Shown in pieces: positions 8,610-16,615 of a stretch of 64,000 bases of DNA. Made by a program: the position numbers and the translations under genes. Within the stretch, counting starts at the first letter, position 1; each line of letters starts with the position of its first letter. The notes beneath the pieces were generated by a model, which saw only the letters and a list, made by a program, of their open reading frames with translations, was not told the DNA's origin and made no database searches. The stretch covers positions 124,001 to 188,000 of the forward strand of contig MWCO01000001.1 in NCBI GenBank assembly GCA_002070115.1, given 5' to 3'. Source of the stretch: Deltaproteobacteria bacterium ADurb.Bin207 (lineage in GTDB: Bacteria; Myxococcota_A; Polyangia; Polyangiales; Polyangiaceae).

Positions 8610-9875
8610 ATGCCCAATCAAGCTACCGTGGATTGGACGGCTGGCAAAAAGACCGTCGCCGACCTGGGAGAGATACGCAAAGAGTACTCTGAGGTACGGG
8701 AATTCGTGGCGAGTCCGGACGGTGAGCGAATTGCGGTGGTCGTCCGCAAAGACGATGATGTGGTGGGGGTTTGCGTCAACGGGCAGGTCTGGGAACAGGA
8801 TTTGGAAAAAGCCTGGCATTTGGCGTTTGGCCCTGACAATCGGCTGACGGCGTTGGTGCGGGTCGACGATGAGTGGACGGTCGCGGTGGATGGGGAGTTA
8901 TGGGAAGAGCGGTATGAGTTCGTGTGGAACACGAAGTTCAGTGCGGACGGTTCCCGTATCGCGGCCCAGATGAAACAGGACATGCGTTACGGTGTATCCG
9001 TAAACGGACAGGCTTGGGAAACGCTCTATGCTTCTTGTCGGGATTACGCGTTGAGTGGGGATGGAGAATCGGTGGCAGCGCTGGTGCAGGTGGAGGATTT
9101 GCCGGAAGCGGATATCTTCAAATTCCTCGAAGGCACATGGAGCGTGGCGGTCAACGAGCAGCCGTGGGAGCGAAAATACTTGAACGTATACGCACCCTGT
9201 TTCGATGAAACCGGCAAGCGTGTCGCAGTCGAGGTGCGGACGGACGCCACGCAGTACACGGTCGCGGAGGATGACGAGCCGTGGGAAACGAAATACACGT
9301 GCGTCTGGGAGCCATCGTTTCGTCCGGGTCATCGAGGCATTGTGGTGCCGGTTCGTGTCAGCGGGGCGTGGACGCTCGCGGAGGGGGGAAAACCGTTGTG
9401 GAAAAACCGCTTCATGCAGCTTTGGCGGCAGCGTTTCAGTCCGGATGGCAAGCGAATCGCCGCCGTGGTCGCGCCGTCGTATGGGCGATGGACGATCGCG
9501 GTCGATGATGTAGCGTGGGATCAGACGTTCGGGGATATGGTTCTTGCCCCCCTTTTCTCACCGGATGGCAAGCATGTGGCGGCGACGGTGAAGCAGGAGA
9601 ATCGTTGGGGGGTCGCGGTGGATGGTCGAGCCTGGTCCGAGACATTCGACATGGTGTGGGAGCCGGTTTTTTCGCCGGAGGGGGATGTGGTGTTGGCGAA
9701 GGTCGAGCGGGACGGGCGCTATCGATTGGTGGCCAACGATCGTCTTTGGAAGCCTACGTTCGAGCTTCTTTGGGACCCCGTGGTGAGTCCCGATGGAAAG
9801 CATGTGTTGGTTCGTGGTGTTGTGGATGAGAAGTACTTCCGCCAGGTGGTTTCCTTGGGGGAGATCATGGGCTGA
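8610..9875 (+). CDS. tmcD: TmcD-like subunit of the Tmc/Hmc electron-transfer complex
   Basis: The 421-residue product is a soluble repeat protein. Units of roughly 45 residues recur with a FSPDGK-like turn followed by W-x-V-A-V-D/N-G and W. This pattern suggests a WD40-type beta-propeller and matches the cytoplasmic TmcD subunit of the Desulfovibrio transmembrane complex. It has no signal peptide and no membrane segment. TmcD carries no known cofactor and is thought to stabilise the complex. It is the first gene of the operon, with an AAGGAG/GAGG site before ATG 8610, and is followed 15 nt later by tmcC. The identification rests on repeat pattern plus position next to tmcC and tmcB. Confidence 0.8.
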   Translation: MPNQATVDWTAGKKTVADLGEIRKEYSEVREFVASPDGERIAVVVRKDDDVVGVCVNGQVWEQDLEKAWHLAFGPDNRLTALVRVDDEWTVAVDGELWEERYEFVWNTKFSADGSRIAAQMKQDMRYGVSVNGQAWETLYASCRDYALSGDGESVAALVQVEDLPEADIFKFLEGTWSVAVNEQPWERKYLNVYAPCFDETGKRVAVEVRTDATQYTVAEDDEPWETKYTCVWEPSFRPGHRGIVVPVRVSGAWTLAEGGKPLWKNRFMQLWRQRFSPDGKRIAAVVAPSYGRWTIAVDDVAWDQTFGDMVLAPLFSPDGKHVAATVKQENRWGVAVDGRAWSETFDMVWEPVFSPEGDVVLAKVERDGRYRLVANDRLWKPTFELLWDPVVSPDGKHVLVRGVVDEKYFRQVVSLGEIMG

Positions 9876-9890
9876 CTTGGAGGCAGGGCC

Positions 9891-10535
9891 GTGGAATCGT
9901 ATTGGATCCCTTTCGTTTGGCTGGCCTTTGTAGGACTGTTGGGTGGCACGGCGTTCAAGATCGTGCAGATGGGGAGACTGGCTAGCCGGGAAAAAACAGT
10001 ATTTCCTACGTTGGACGCGAAGCATGGGGCGCGCTCGGTGTTGCACTGGCTCTTGCCTTTCGGCACGCGCAACATGCGCCTTCGCCCCTTTTTCACGGTT
10101 GTATCCTTCGCATTTCACGCGTGTTTGCTGATCACGCCGCTTTTCGTGATGGGACATGCCGTGTTGTGGCAGCAGTCTTGGGGAATAAGTTGGTGGAGCC
10201 TGCCCGCTCCTGTCGCGGACTTCATGTCGTTGGTGGTGGTGGCTGGAGGACTGTTTTTCATTCTTCGCCGCATCGCCGCTCCTCAGGTTCGTAATGTAAC
10301 GACCTGGTCGGACTATGCGATTGTTCTTCTGGTCATCGCACCTTTTGTGACGGGCTTCGTTGCGCATCAAGGGTGGCTGCCTTCCAAGCATGCGATCGCG
10401 TTGCACATCGCTTCCGGAATTGCCTGGTTGCTGGCCATTCCCTTCACACGACTCGCGCATATGTTCTGGTTCGTTTTCTCTCGGGCCTACATGGGTAGCG
10501 AGTTTGGTGCCGTCCGTAACGCCAGGGACTGGTGA
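9891..10535 (+). CDS. tmcC: TmcC/HmcE-like membrane anchor, cytochrome-b type
   Basis: This 214-residue integral membrane protein has about five hydrophobic segments. Histidines sit within or next to them (SFAFHACLL, VMGHAVLW, GFVAHQG, ALHIASG, RLAHMFW), as expected for a NarI-like di-haem b subunit that exchanges electrons with menaquinone. Both TmcC and HmcE of sulfate reducers belong to this family. The start is GTG 9891 with GGAGG 8 nt upstream. It precedes tmcB by 15 nt, the usual pairing of cytochrome-b anchor and CCG iron-sulfur subunit. Confidence 0.87.
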   Translation: MESYWIPFVWLAFVGLLGGTAFKIVQMGRLASREKTVFPTLDAKHGARSVLHWLLPFGTRNMRLRPFFTVVSFAFHACLLITPLFVMGHAVLWQQSWGISWWSLPAPVADFMSLVVVAGGLFFILRRIAAPQVRNVTTWSDYAIVLLVIAPFVTGFVAHQGWLPSKHAIALHIASGIAWLLAIPFTRLAHMFWFVFSRAYMGSEFGAVRNARDW

Positions 10536-10550
10536 AAAGGAATCCCGACC

Positions 10551-11867
10551 ATGTCTGATCCCACCGATATGATGATTGCTGACGCGGGCATCGACGAAGG
10601 CATCAAAAAGCTTACTCCCGAGCGTATCGAGCAGACCATTCGGCACGTGTTGGACAACGAATCCGCGGCACGAATGAAGGTATATCTCGAGACCTGCGTG
10701 CATTGTGGGCTTTGCGCGGAAGCTTGTCATACCTACAACTCACGGGACCGAGATCCGGACTACGCCCCTGTGGCCAAAGTCAAAAATACCCTTTGGGAAA
10801 TGGTCAAACGCAAGGGCAAGGTGGACGGCCCCTTTTTGAAAAACGCGGCACGCATCGCCTTCACCGAATGCGGCGCGTGTCGTCGATGCTCCATGTATTG
10901 CCCCTTCGGCATCGACATCGCGTATCAAATCATGACCGTGCGACGCATCTGCAGCTTGCTGGGCCTCGTCCCGCAGTACTTGCAGGACACGACCAACAGC
11001 CATGCGGTGACGTCGAATCAGATGTGGGTTCAGCCAGACGATTGGATTGATACGTTGATGTGGCAAGAGGAAGAGGCGATGTCCGAATTGTCGGGCGCAC
11101 GCATTCCTTTGGACAAGGAAGGAGCCGACGTTTTTTATTCGGTCATCGCTCCGGAGCCGAAGATTTTGGCGCAGCTCATCGGCAACATGGCCGTGATCAT
11201 GAAAGCGGCAAACATCGATTGGACGATGCCGAGCGCCGATGGGTGGGACAACAGCAACATGGCCATGTACTCGGGAGATTTCGAGGTCATGGGACGTGTG
11301 GAGCGAGCGCATTGGGAGCGAGCGGCTCAGCTTCGCGTCAAGCGTATCGTCATGGGTGAGTGCGGGCATGCCTACCGCGGTGCGGTGTACGACGGTCCCA
11401 AGTGGCTTGCATGGAAGCAGCCGCCCATCCCGATGGTGCATGCGGTCGAGTTTTATTACGAACTCATCAAGAGCGGAAAGCTCGTCATCAAGCGGAAAAT
11501 CGAAGAACCCGTGACGGTGCAGGACCCTTGCAACATCGTGCGAGGGCGCGGGCTGCACGACAAGCTCCGCTATGTGATCAAGGCGTTGTGCGAGGACTTC
11601 CGGGATATGGAGCCGCGTCATGAGCACAATTACTGCTGCGCGGCGGGTGGTGGTGTCATCAACTGCGGCCCCCCTTGGAAACTGTCACGGATGAAAAGCA
11701 TCCGATGCAAAGCCGATCAACTCGCGGCCACGAAAGCCAGCCTCATCATCACTCCCTGCCACAATTGCCACAGTGGCATCGAGGATATCATCGGTCACTA
11801 CAAGCTCGGAATGCACGTCAAGTTCATCAATGAGCTGTTGGTCAAGGCCATCGATCTCGAGTCGTGA
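10551..11867 (+). CDS. tmcB: TmcB/HmcF-like iron-sulfur protein with CCG domain
   Basis: The 438-residue cytoplasmic subunit has two [4Fe-4S] motifs near the N-terminus, CVHCGLCAEACH and CGACRRCSMYCP. In the C-terminal half there is a half-site ECGHAYRG and a full cysteine-rich CCG motif (YCCAAGGG), with later cysteines in TPCHNCHSG. CCG domains are found in heterodisulfide-reductase HdrD, TmcB and HmcF and bind a special cubane that acts on thiol/disulfide-type substrates. There is no signal peptide. It overlaps none of its neighbours and is followed by hmcA 14 nt later. Its natural electron acceptor or donor in this organism is unknown. Confidence 0.9.
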   Translation: MSDPTDMMIADAGIDEGIKKLTPERIEQTIRHVLDNESAARMKVYLETCVHCGLCAEACHTYNSRDRDPDYAPVAKVKNTLWEMVKRKGKVDGPFLKNAARIAFTECGACRRCSMYCPFGIDIAYQIMTVRRICSLLGLVPQYLQDTTNSHAVTSNQMWVQPDDWIDTLMWQEEEAMSELSGARIPLDKEGADVFYSVIAPEPKILAQLIGNMAVIMKAANIDWTMPSADGWDNSNMAMYSGDFEVMGRVERAHWERAAQLRVKRIVMGECGHAYRGAVYDGPKWLAWKQPPIPMVHAVEFYYELIKSGKLVIKRKIEEPVTVQDPCNIVRGRGLHDKLRYVIKALCEDFRDMEPRHEHNYCCAAGGGVINCGPPWKLSRMKSIRCKADQLAATKASLIITPCHNCHSGIEDIIGHYKLGMHVKFINELLVKAIDLES

Positions 11868-11881
11868 GGAGACAGGGAATC

Positions 11882-13384
11882 ATGCGCATCTCCAGGGCAC
11901 TGACTGCGAATTGGATGGTAGTGGTTGTGATCGCTTGCCTCGCGGTCCTTGGCTGTTCGGACAAGGACAAACCGATCCTTGGCCCTTCCACCATCGTTCT
12001 TCGACTTTCTCCTCAATGGGGGGCGTTGGATCGGCCAGCGGTTGACTTCGATCACGCCAAGCACACGGATGCTCTCGGCCCCAAGTCGTGCGTGAGCTGT
12101 CACACACAAGATAGCGCGGGCGTGATGAAATACGCATGGGCCGCTACCGCTGCTTCCGCCAAAGAAGCAATGAATACCTTTCACGATGGCTGTTTGAACT
12201 GTCATCAGGATCGTGCTTCGAAAAAACAAAAAACCGGCCCGGTCGCTTGCGGTAGCTGTCACGCCCACGCGCCCGGAACGTCGCAAGAACAAGCCCATCT
12301 GCGATTCGATCAAAGCCTGCATCACCGCCATGAAAAAGCGGAAGATGGTAAGTGCGAGACCTGTCATCACGTATGGGACAAGGCGCAAGGAAAATTCCTT
12401 CCGAAAAAAGGTGAAGAAAGCGCTTGTGCCGATTGCCACGGCGCCAAAGACGAAGGACGGGTCTTGTCCTTGCAACACGCCTCCCACGACCGATGCGTGC
12501 AGTGCCATTTGCAACGCGAGGAAAAGCAACAACCGACTGGCCCCACCTTGTGCGTTGGTTGTCACGATGCCGAATCGATCGCCGCGATCAAGCGCGTCGA
12601 TCCTGTGCCTCGGTTGATGCGGGGACAACCGAATCACACCTGGATTCACGCCGATGGCGCTACGGCAGCGTATGTTCCTTTCGATCATGCGCAGCATGAG
12701 GCCGCCACCTCCCGTTGTTCTTCATGCCACCACAAAACGATGCGGGCCTGTAAGGATTGCCACACCCTCACACCCACGAGCGAAGGCGGGTACGTATCTC
12801 TGGAACGCGCCTACCACGAGCCCTCTTCCACGTTTAGCTGCGTGGGATGCCATAAAAAAGAAACGCAACGACCCGGCTGTGTGGGATGCCATCAAACGAT
12901 TCCCGGCGAGCCGAGGGAAGCTTCTTGCACGACGTGTCACGCGGGTCCGACGACGAAAGCGATGAAAGCGGACCTTCCCGAGCCAACGCTTGCGACTGCA
13001 AATCTCGAAGATCTGCCGCCCACGTCCGCGGCCTTCCCCGCGACTCTCCGTCTCGAATACTTCCCCGGTGGTGATTATGGCCCCGCGGATCTTCCCCACA
13101 AAAGAATCGTCGAGCACCTGGATCGTGAGGTCAGAAAAGACAAGATGGCCACACGTTTCCACGGCACCATGGAAACGCTATGCGCGGGATGTCATCACCA
13201 TTCCCCCGTCGGTGTTCAACCACCCAAATGCGTGAGTTGCCACCCCGCCGATGCTGATCTCAGCCGAGATCGCCCGGGCCTCAAAGTGGCTCTGCACCGT
13301 CAATGCATCTTGTGTCATCAACCCATGGGGATCAAAGCCGGGTGCGTCGATTGCCACGCCGAAAACAAGGAGCAGAAACCATGA
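11882..13384 (+). CDS. hmcA: Hexadecahaem c-type lipocytochrome HmcA
   Basis: The 500-residue product contains exactly 16 CxxCH motifs by direct count (the first CVSCH near residue 65, the last CVDCH near residue 490), the number found in Desulfovibrio HmcA. Many additional histidines (HHRH, HASH, HKRI) can supply sixth ligands. The N-terminus has an export signal ending in AVLGC, a probable lipobox, so the cytochrome would be anchored at the periplasmic membrane face. ATG 11882 follows an AGGAGA site; an upstream in-frame GTG at 11864 overlaps the tmcB stop and is less likely. The 3' end overlaps hmcB by 4 nt. It should pass electrons between soluble periplasmic donors and the HmcB/HmcC membrane unit. 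Confidence 0.93.
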   Translation: MRISRALTANWMVVVVIACLAVLGCSDKDKPILGPSTIVLRLSPQWGALDRPAVDFDHAKHTDALGPKSCVSCHTQDSAGVMKYAWAATAASAKEAMNTFHDGCLNCHQDRASKKQKTGPVACGSCHAHAPGTSQEQAHLRFDQSLHHRHEKAEDGKCETCHHVWDKAQGKFLPKKGEESACADCHGAKDEGRVLSLQHASHDRCVQCHLQREEKQQPTGPTLCVGCHDAESIAAIKRVDPVPRLMRGQPNHTWIHADGATAAYVPFDHAQHEAATSRCSSCHHKTMRACKDCHTLTPTSEGGYVSLERAYHEPSSTFSCVGCHKKETQRPGCVGCHQTIPGEPREASCTTCHAGPTTKAMKADLPEPTLATANLEDLPPTSAAFPATLRLEYFPGGDYGPADLPHKRIVEHLDREVRKDKMATRFHGTMETLCAGCHHHSPVGVQPPKCVSCHPADADLSRDRPGLKVALHRQCILCHQPMGIKAGCVDCHAENKEQKP

Positions 13385-14478
13385 GCGTCTCGCGCAGAGG
13401 ATTCCTCACCGGTCTTGCCACGGGCGCGGGCATGCTCACCGCACACAAGGCCAACGCCGCGGGAGTGCAGCAATTCACAGGGTATCAGGGCCGTTTCGGA
13501 CTGCTGCACGATACCACCTTATGTGTGGGCTGCCGCTCCTGCGAAAAAGCATGCAAAGAAGTCAATGGGCACCCCCCGCCGGACCGACCCATCGATGACA
13601 AGACCGTGTTCGACCGTCATCGACGAATCACGCCCACGGAGTTTACGGTCGTCAATCGATACAAGCCCGCCGAGGGGCGTACGCCCCCGGTGTACCGCAA
13701 ACACCAGTGCATGCATTGCAATGAACCGTGCTGTGCTTCGGTTTGCCTGGTCCACGCCTTCGAAAAGACTCCTGAAGGCCCCGTGCTTTACGATCCGGAT
13801 GTTTGCCTGGGCTGTCGATACTGCGTGATGGCCTGCCCCTATCATGCACTTTCTTACGAGTACGACAGCGCTTTCGATCCCAAAGTGATGCGTTGCACGA
13901 TGTGTTATCCGCGCATCAAAGAAGGGAAAAATCCAGGTTGCGCCGATGCATGCCCCACGGGGGCAATCCTATTTGGTGAGCGAGACAAACTCATCACGGT
14001 GGCGAAAGAAAGAATTCGGAAAAGTCCCGACCGGTATATCGATCACGTTTTTGGAGAACATGAATTCGGTGGAACCAGTTGGCTCACGCTTGCTGGGGTT
14101 CCCTTCAAAAGCCTGGAGTTGCACGAAGGGGTCACGCACGAATCGCTGCCTTCCATCGGTACGAGCTATCTATCTGTCGTGCCTTTGGTGGTCACCATCT
14201 ATCCCGGGCTGCTCATGGCCTTCTACGCATTTAGCAAACGCAAGGACAAGCTTGCCCAACAGGAGTTGGAAGAAGCGGTGCGGCTCGCCCTCGAGAAAGC
14301 CGACGAGGATACCAAGGAAAAACTCAAGCAAGCGGCAGATAAGTCCGCGAAAGATAAGGAGAAAGCCATTAACGCGGCGGTGAAAAAAGCGCTGCAGGAA
14401 GCCGAACGAAAGGCAGCGGCGGAGAAGGCCGCCGCCGCCGCCACCGACGGTGCGGACCCCAAGGAGACCAAGTCATGA
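13381..14478 (+). CDS. hmcB: HmcB-like periplasmic ferredoxin subunit, Tat-exported, with long Ala/Lys tail
   Basis: The start ATG 13381 overlaps the hmcA stop (ATGA). A twin-arginine signal (SRRGFLTGLATG) opens the 365-residue protein. Four [4Fe-4S] cysteine sets follow: CVGCRSCEKACKE, CMHCNEPCCASVC, CLGCRYCVMACP, and CTMC with CADACP. Near residues 260-285 is one membrane helix (SVVPLVVTIYPGLLMAFYAF), as in HmcB/DsrO-type subunits. Unusually, the helix is followed by about 80 residues made almost only of Ala, Lys, Glu, Asp and Gln, likely a charged helix or coiled coil on the cytoplasmic side. Role: wire between haem subunit HmcA and the NrfD-like HmcC. Confidence 0.92.
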   Translation: MSVSRRGFLTGLATGAGMLTAHKANAAGVQQFTGYQGRFGLLHDTTLCVGCRSCEKACKEVNGHPPPDRPIDDKTVFDRHRRITPTEFTVVNRYKPAEGRTPPVYRKHQCMHCNEPCCASVCLVHAFEKTPEGPVLYDPDVCLGCRYCVMACPYHALSYEYDSAFDPKVMRCTMCYPRIKEGKNPGCADACPTGAILFGERDKLITVAKERIRKSPDRYIDHVFGEHEFGGTSWLTLAGVPFKSLELHEGVTHESLPSIGTSYLSVVPLVVTIYPGLLMAFYAFSKRKDKLAQQELEEAVRLALEKADEDTKEKLKQAADKSAKDKEKAINAAVKKALQEAERKAAAEKAAAAATDGADPKETKS

Positions 14479-15641
14479 GCGAGGCAGTCCAAACCCGAGG
14501 CAAGCTCTTCACGCCCTTCAATCTCATTGCAGGCGTCATTCTGTTGGTGGGTGCGGGTATCCTGCTCTTGCGTTTCACCCAAGGCTTGCAGGCCACCACC
14601 AACCTTACCCACTATTACCCCTGGGGAATATGGATCGGCTTCGATGTCATGAGCGGTGTGGCTCTCGCCGCCGGTGGCTTCGTGACTTCCTCGGCCGTGT
14701 ATCTATTCGGCATGAAGGAATACAAGCCGATCGTTCGCCCTGCCATCCTCACAGGCTTTCTCGGCTACTTTCTCGTCGTGCTCGGACTCATCGTGGACTT
14801 GGGAAAACCGTGGCATCTTCCCTATCCATTTCTCGTCCAGGCCGGACCTACCTCCGCCCTGTTCGAAGTATCCCTCTGTGTCGCGTTGTACCTGACAACC
14901 CTATTCGTGGAGACAACGCCCGCGGTCTTCGAATGGTTGGGATGGAAGCGCTGGCGAAAAGTCGTGGGAGCCATGACCATTGCTCTAACGGTCTTCGGTC
15001 TCATCTTATCCACGCTGCATCAATCCACGTTGGGTGCGATGTATGCCATCACGCCCACCAAGCTGCATCCTCTGTGGTATTCCCCGTATATTCCCGTTCA
15101 CTTTTTCGTTTCCGCCGTGGCCGCCGGGTTGAGCATGGTGATCGTGGAAGGCATGTTTTCTCACAAGGCGTTCCACCATCAAGTCCAGATCTCCAACGAA
15201 CAGTTCGAGCGAATCAACCTGGGCCTGGGAAAAGCCGGTGCCGTCGCGCTTGCCATCTACACGGCCATCAAACTCCTTTCGCTTTCCCTCGACGACAAAT
15301 GGCATCTGCTCGGAACGTCCTGGGGAGCCTGGTATCTCGTGGAACTCGTCGGTTTCGTCTTGCTCCCTTGTTTCCTTTTCACGGTAGGCTACCGCGAATC
15401 CAAGGTGCTATTCGTCCGAATCGCGGCGGTCATCACGGTGATTGGTATCATCCTCAATCGCTTCAACGTCTCGTTCATCGCGTTCAATTACGACCTGCCC
15501 TCCGAACACCGTTACGTTCCTCATTGGATGGAGATTTGGGTGAGCGTGGCGTTGGTCACGTTCGGTGTCGTGATGTTCCGATGGATCGCGAACCGCATGC
15601 CCATCATGTACGAACATCCCGATTGGAAAGACGAACATTGA
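14475..15641 (+). CDS. hmcC: HmcC-like NrfD/PsrC-family membrane subunit
   Basis: This 388-residue protein has about ten hydrophobic helices and belongs to the NrfD/PsrC/HmcC quinone-interacting family by overall pattern: HYYPWGIWIGFDVMSG near the start, a DLGKPWH loop, and ILNRFNVSF near the end. Such subunits bind menaquinone at the periplasmic side and may move protons. It carries no cofactor itself. The start overlaps hmcB by 4 nt, so the two are probably made in equal amounts. It is followed 16 nt later by a 42-codon gene. A large open frame shifted by one base over the same region is not coding. Confidence 0.93.
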   Translation: MSEAVQTRGKLFTPFNLIAGVILLVGAGILLLRFTQGLQATTNLTHYYPWGIWIGFDVMSGVALAAGGFVTSSAVYLFGMKEYKPIVRPAILTGFLGYFLVVLGLIVDLGKPWHLPYPFLVQAGPTSALFEVSLCVALYLTTLFVETTPAVFEWLGWKRWRKVVGAMTIALTVFGLILSTLHQSTLGAMYAITPTKLHPLWYSPYIPVHFFVSAVAAGLSMVIVEGMFSHKAFHHQVQISNEQFERINLGLGKAGAVALAIYTAIKLLSLSLDDKWHLLGTSWGAWYLVELVGFVLLPCFLFTVGYRESKVLFVRIAAVITVIGIILNRFNVSFIAFNYDLPSEHRYVPHWMEIWVSVALVTFGVVMFRWIANRMPIMYEHPDWKDEH

Positions 15642-15657
15642 GCCTACGGAGGACGCC

Positions 15658-15786
15658 ATGGTAACGTTATTCGATTTTCTGACGTTCACGAAGGGCTGGA
15701 CATACGTGGTGGCGGGCCTGTTGCTCGTCAGTTTCATCCCCTTCTATCTATTTCTCACGGAACGAGAAAAACGAAGCGGCCCTTGA
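15658..15786 (+). CDS. hmcD: HmcD-like 42-residue single-helix membrane peptide
   Basis: ATG 15658 follows an AGGA site at proper spacing, 16 nt after the hmcC stop. The peptide begins MVTLFDFLTFTKGWTYVVAG, has one transmembrane helix (TYVVAGLLLVSFIPFYLFL) and ends in a charged EREKRSGP tail. Small one-helix subunits lie just after hmcC in sulfate reducers (HmcD), so position, size and topology agree. Function beyond complex stability is unknown. It is the last gene of the operon. Confidence 0.82.
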   Translation: MVTLFDFLTFTKGWTYVVAGLLLVSFIPFYLFLTEREKRSGP

Positions 15787-15854
15787 TCGCTTGATGAAAA
15801 TGCAAGCGCTCTTCGCGCAACGCATTCTGATCGAAGACCTCAGGATTCCGCGGC

Positions 15855-15870
15855 AGCGCCCTTCGGCGCT
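15855..15870. terminator. Stable hairpin after the hmc operon
   Basis: AGCGCC and GGCGCT form a perfect 6-bp stem around a CTTC loop, 69 nt after hmcD and 13 nt past the stop of the minus-strand ATPase relic. A weaker stem (CGCTTG/CAAGCG) lies at 15788-15808. No T-run follows, so the terminator role is inferred from position. Confidence 0.3.
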
Positions 15871-15882
15871 AACGAACCTCGG

Positions 15883-16293
15883 TTATCCCAACAAGACGAA
15901 AAAACGCCCTGTTCCCGTCGCGCACTTGTCGTTCATCACGAAATCCACCACCGAACCATCCGAACGCACTCGGTTCCCTTTCGTGTCCCTGCCACCCCCG
16001 TCGATCAACATTCCCGGCCGGTTCATGACATCAAATGCATTCGGCGCATGACATGAAATCTCCGTCCATTTTTTCGTGGCCACCGCTACCAGCTCGCGAC
16101 CATGGCCCGTTGCCACGATCGATGCTTCGCCATTGGTTTCCACGCGATAGGACAATGCCTCGAGCATGCGCCGCGCTTGCTGTGCAATACCTGGAGCCCC
16201 CGGTTCGATCGAACGACCCTGCACACGACCGCAGTCGTCCACCGCTACCGCCTTGGTCGCCTTCGACCCCACGTCGTTTCCAGTGCATGGCAA
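15883..16293 (-). pseudogene. Truncated BadF/BadG/BcrA/BcrD-type activator ATPase
   Basis: The 136-residue frame matches the first half of CoA-dehydratase/benzoyl-CoA-reductase activator ATPases (ASKHA fold, usually about 260 residues or more). Phosphate-1 loop is DVGSKATKAV (normal DVGSxTTK). There are EISCHA, a phosphate-2-like DGGGRDTKG (normal DIGGQDxK) and the FVMNDKCATGTGRF block that carries one cluster-ligand Cys. It then stops, and nothing resembling the second half follows in any frame. Several key residues differ from the family pattern (Ile to Gly in DIGG, Gln to Arg, CAAG to CATG), which fits decay. Intact proteins of this family hydrolyse ATP to push an electron into a dehydratase or reductase partner; no such partner is in the window. 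Confidence 0.72.
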
Positions 16294-16410
16294 TGTGATC
16301 TCCGTCGAGCCATGGTGTTCGGATGGATCTTCTTTAGCGAGACGATCCGCCAGGTTGATTTGGTCGACCGAACAGGGGTGATACGAATGGTGGCCGTGCA
16401 GGAACGAATC

Positions 16411-16431
16411 GTTGTAACTATTTGTATTTAC
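16411..16431 (-). repeat. Copy of the dispersed GTAAATWCAA motif
   Basis: On the minus strand the site reads GTAAATACAA followed by ATAGTTACAAC. It is one of six related AT-rich intergenic sites (also 6409, 28840, 32445, 34459, 54189) and lies about 120 bp upstream of the ATPase relic. Confidence 0.4.
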
Positions 16432-16522
16432 AAGTTTTTATCATCTCCCGGCGAACGTTGAGGCTTCGACGGATGAGCATTCGCGCCTACACAGGGTAGC
16501 GCTGCGACGGGAGACTTACTCT

Positions 16523-16546
16523 GGAAAAATAAGGGGATGATTCAGG
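16523..16546 (+). repeat. 24-nt dispersed motif, copy 1
   Basis: Reads GGAAAAATAAGGGGAT followed by GATTCAGG, 70 bp before the start of the heparinase-like pseudogene. The same motif lies upstream of the beta-helix gene at 26166. Confidence 0.55.
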
Positions 16547-16615
16547 TTGAACAGCCTCTCCGCACGCCCCAAGACGGTTGATCCCTGCGATGACAGTCTC
16601 GTATCATGGCCAGTC

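Noticed and set aside
14450-15664. A 404-codon plus-strand frame over hmcC
   Set aside because: Shifted by one base from hmcC, which has a clear NrfD-family sequence and a coupled start.
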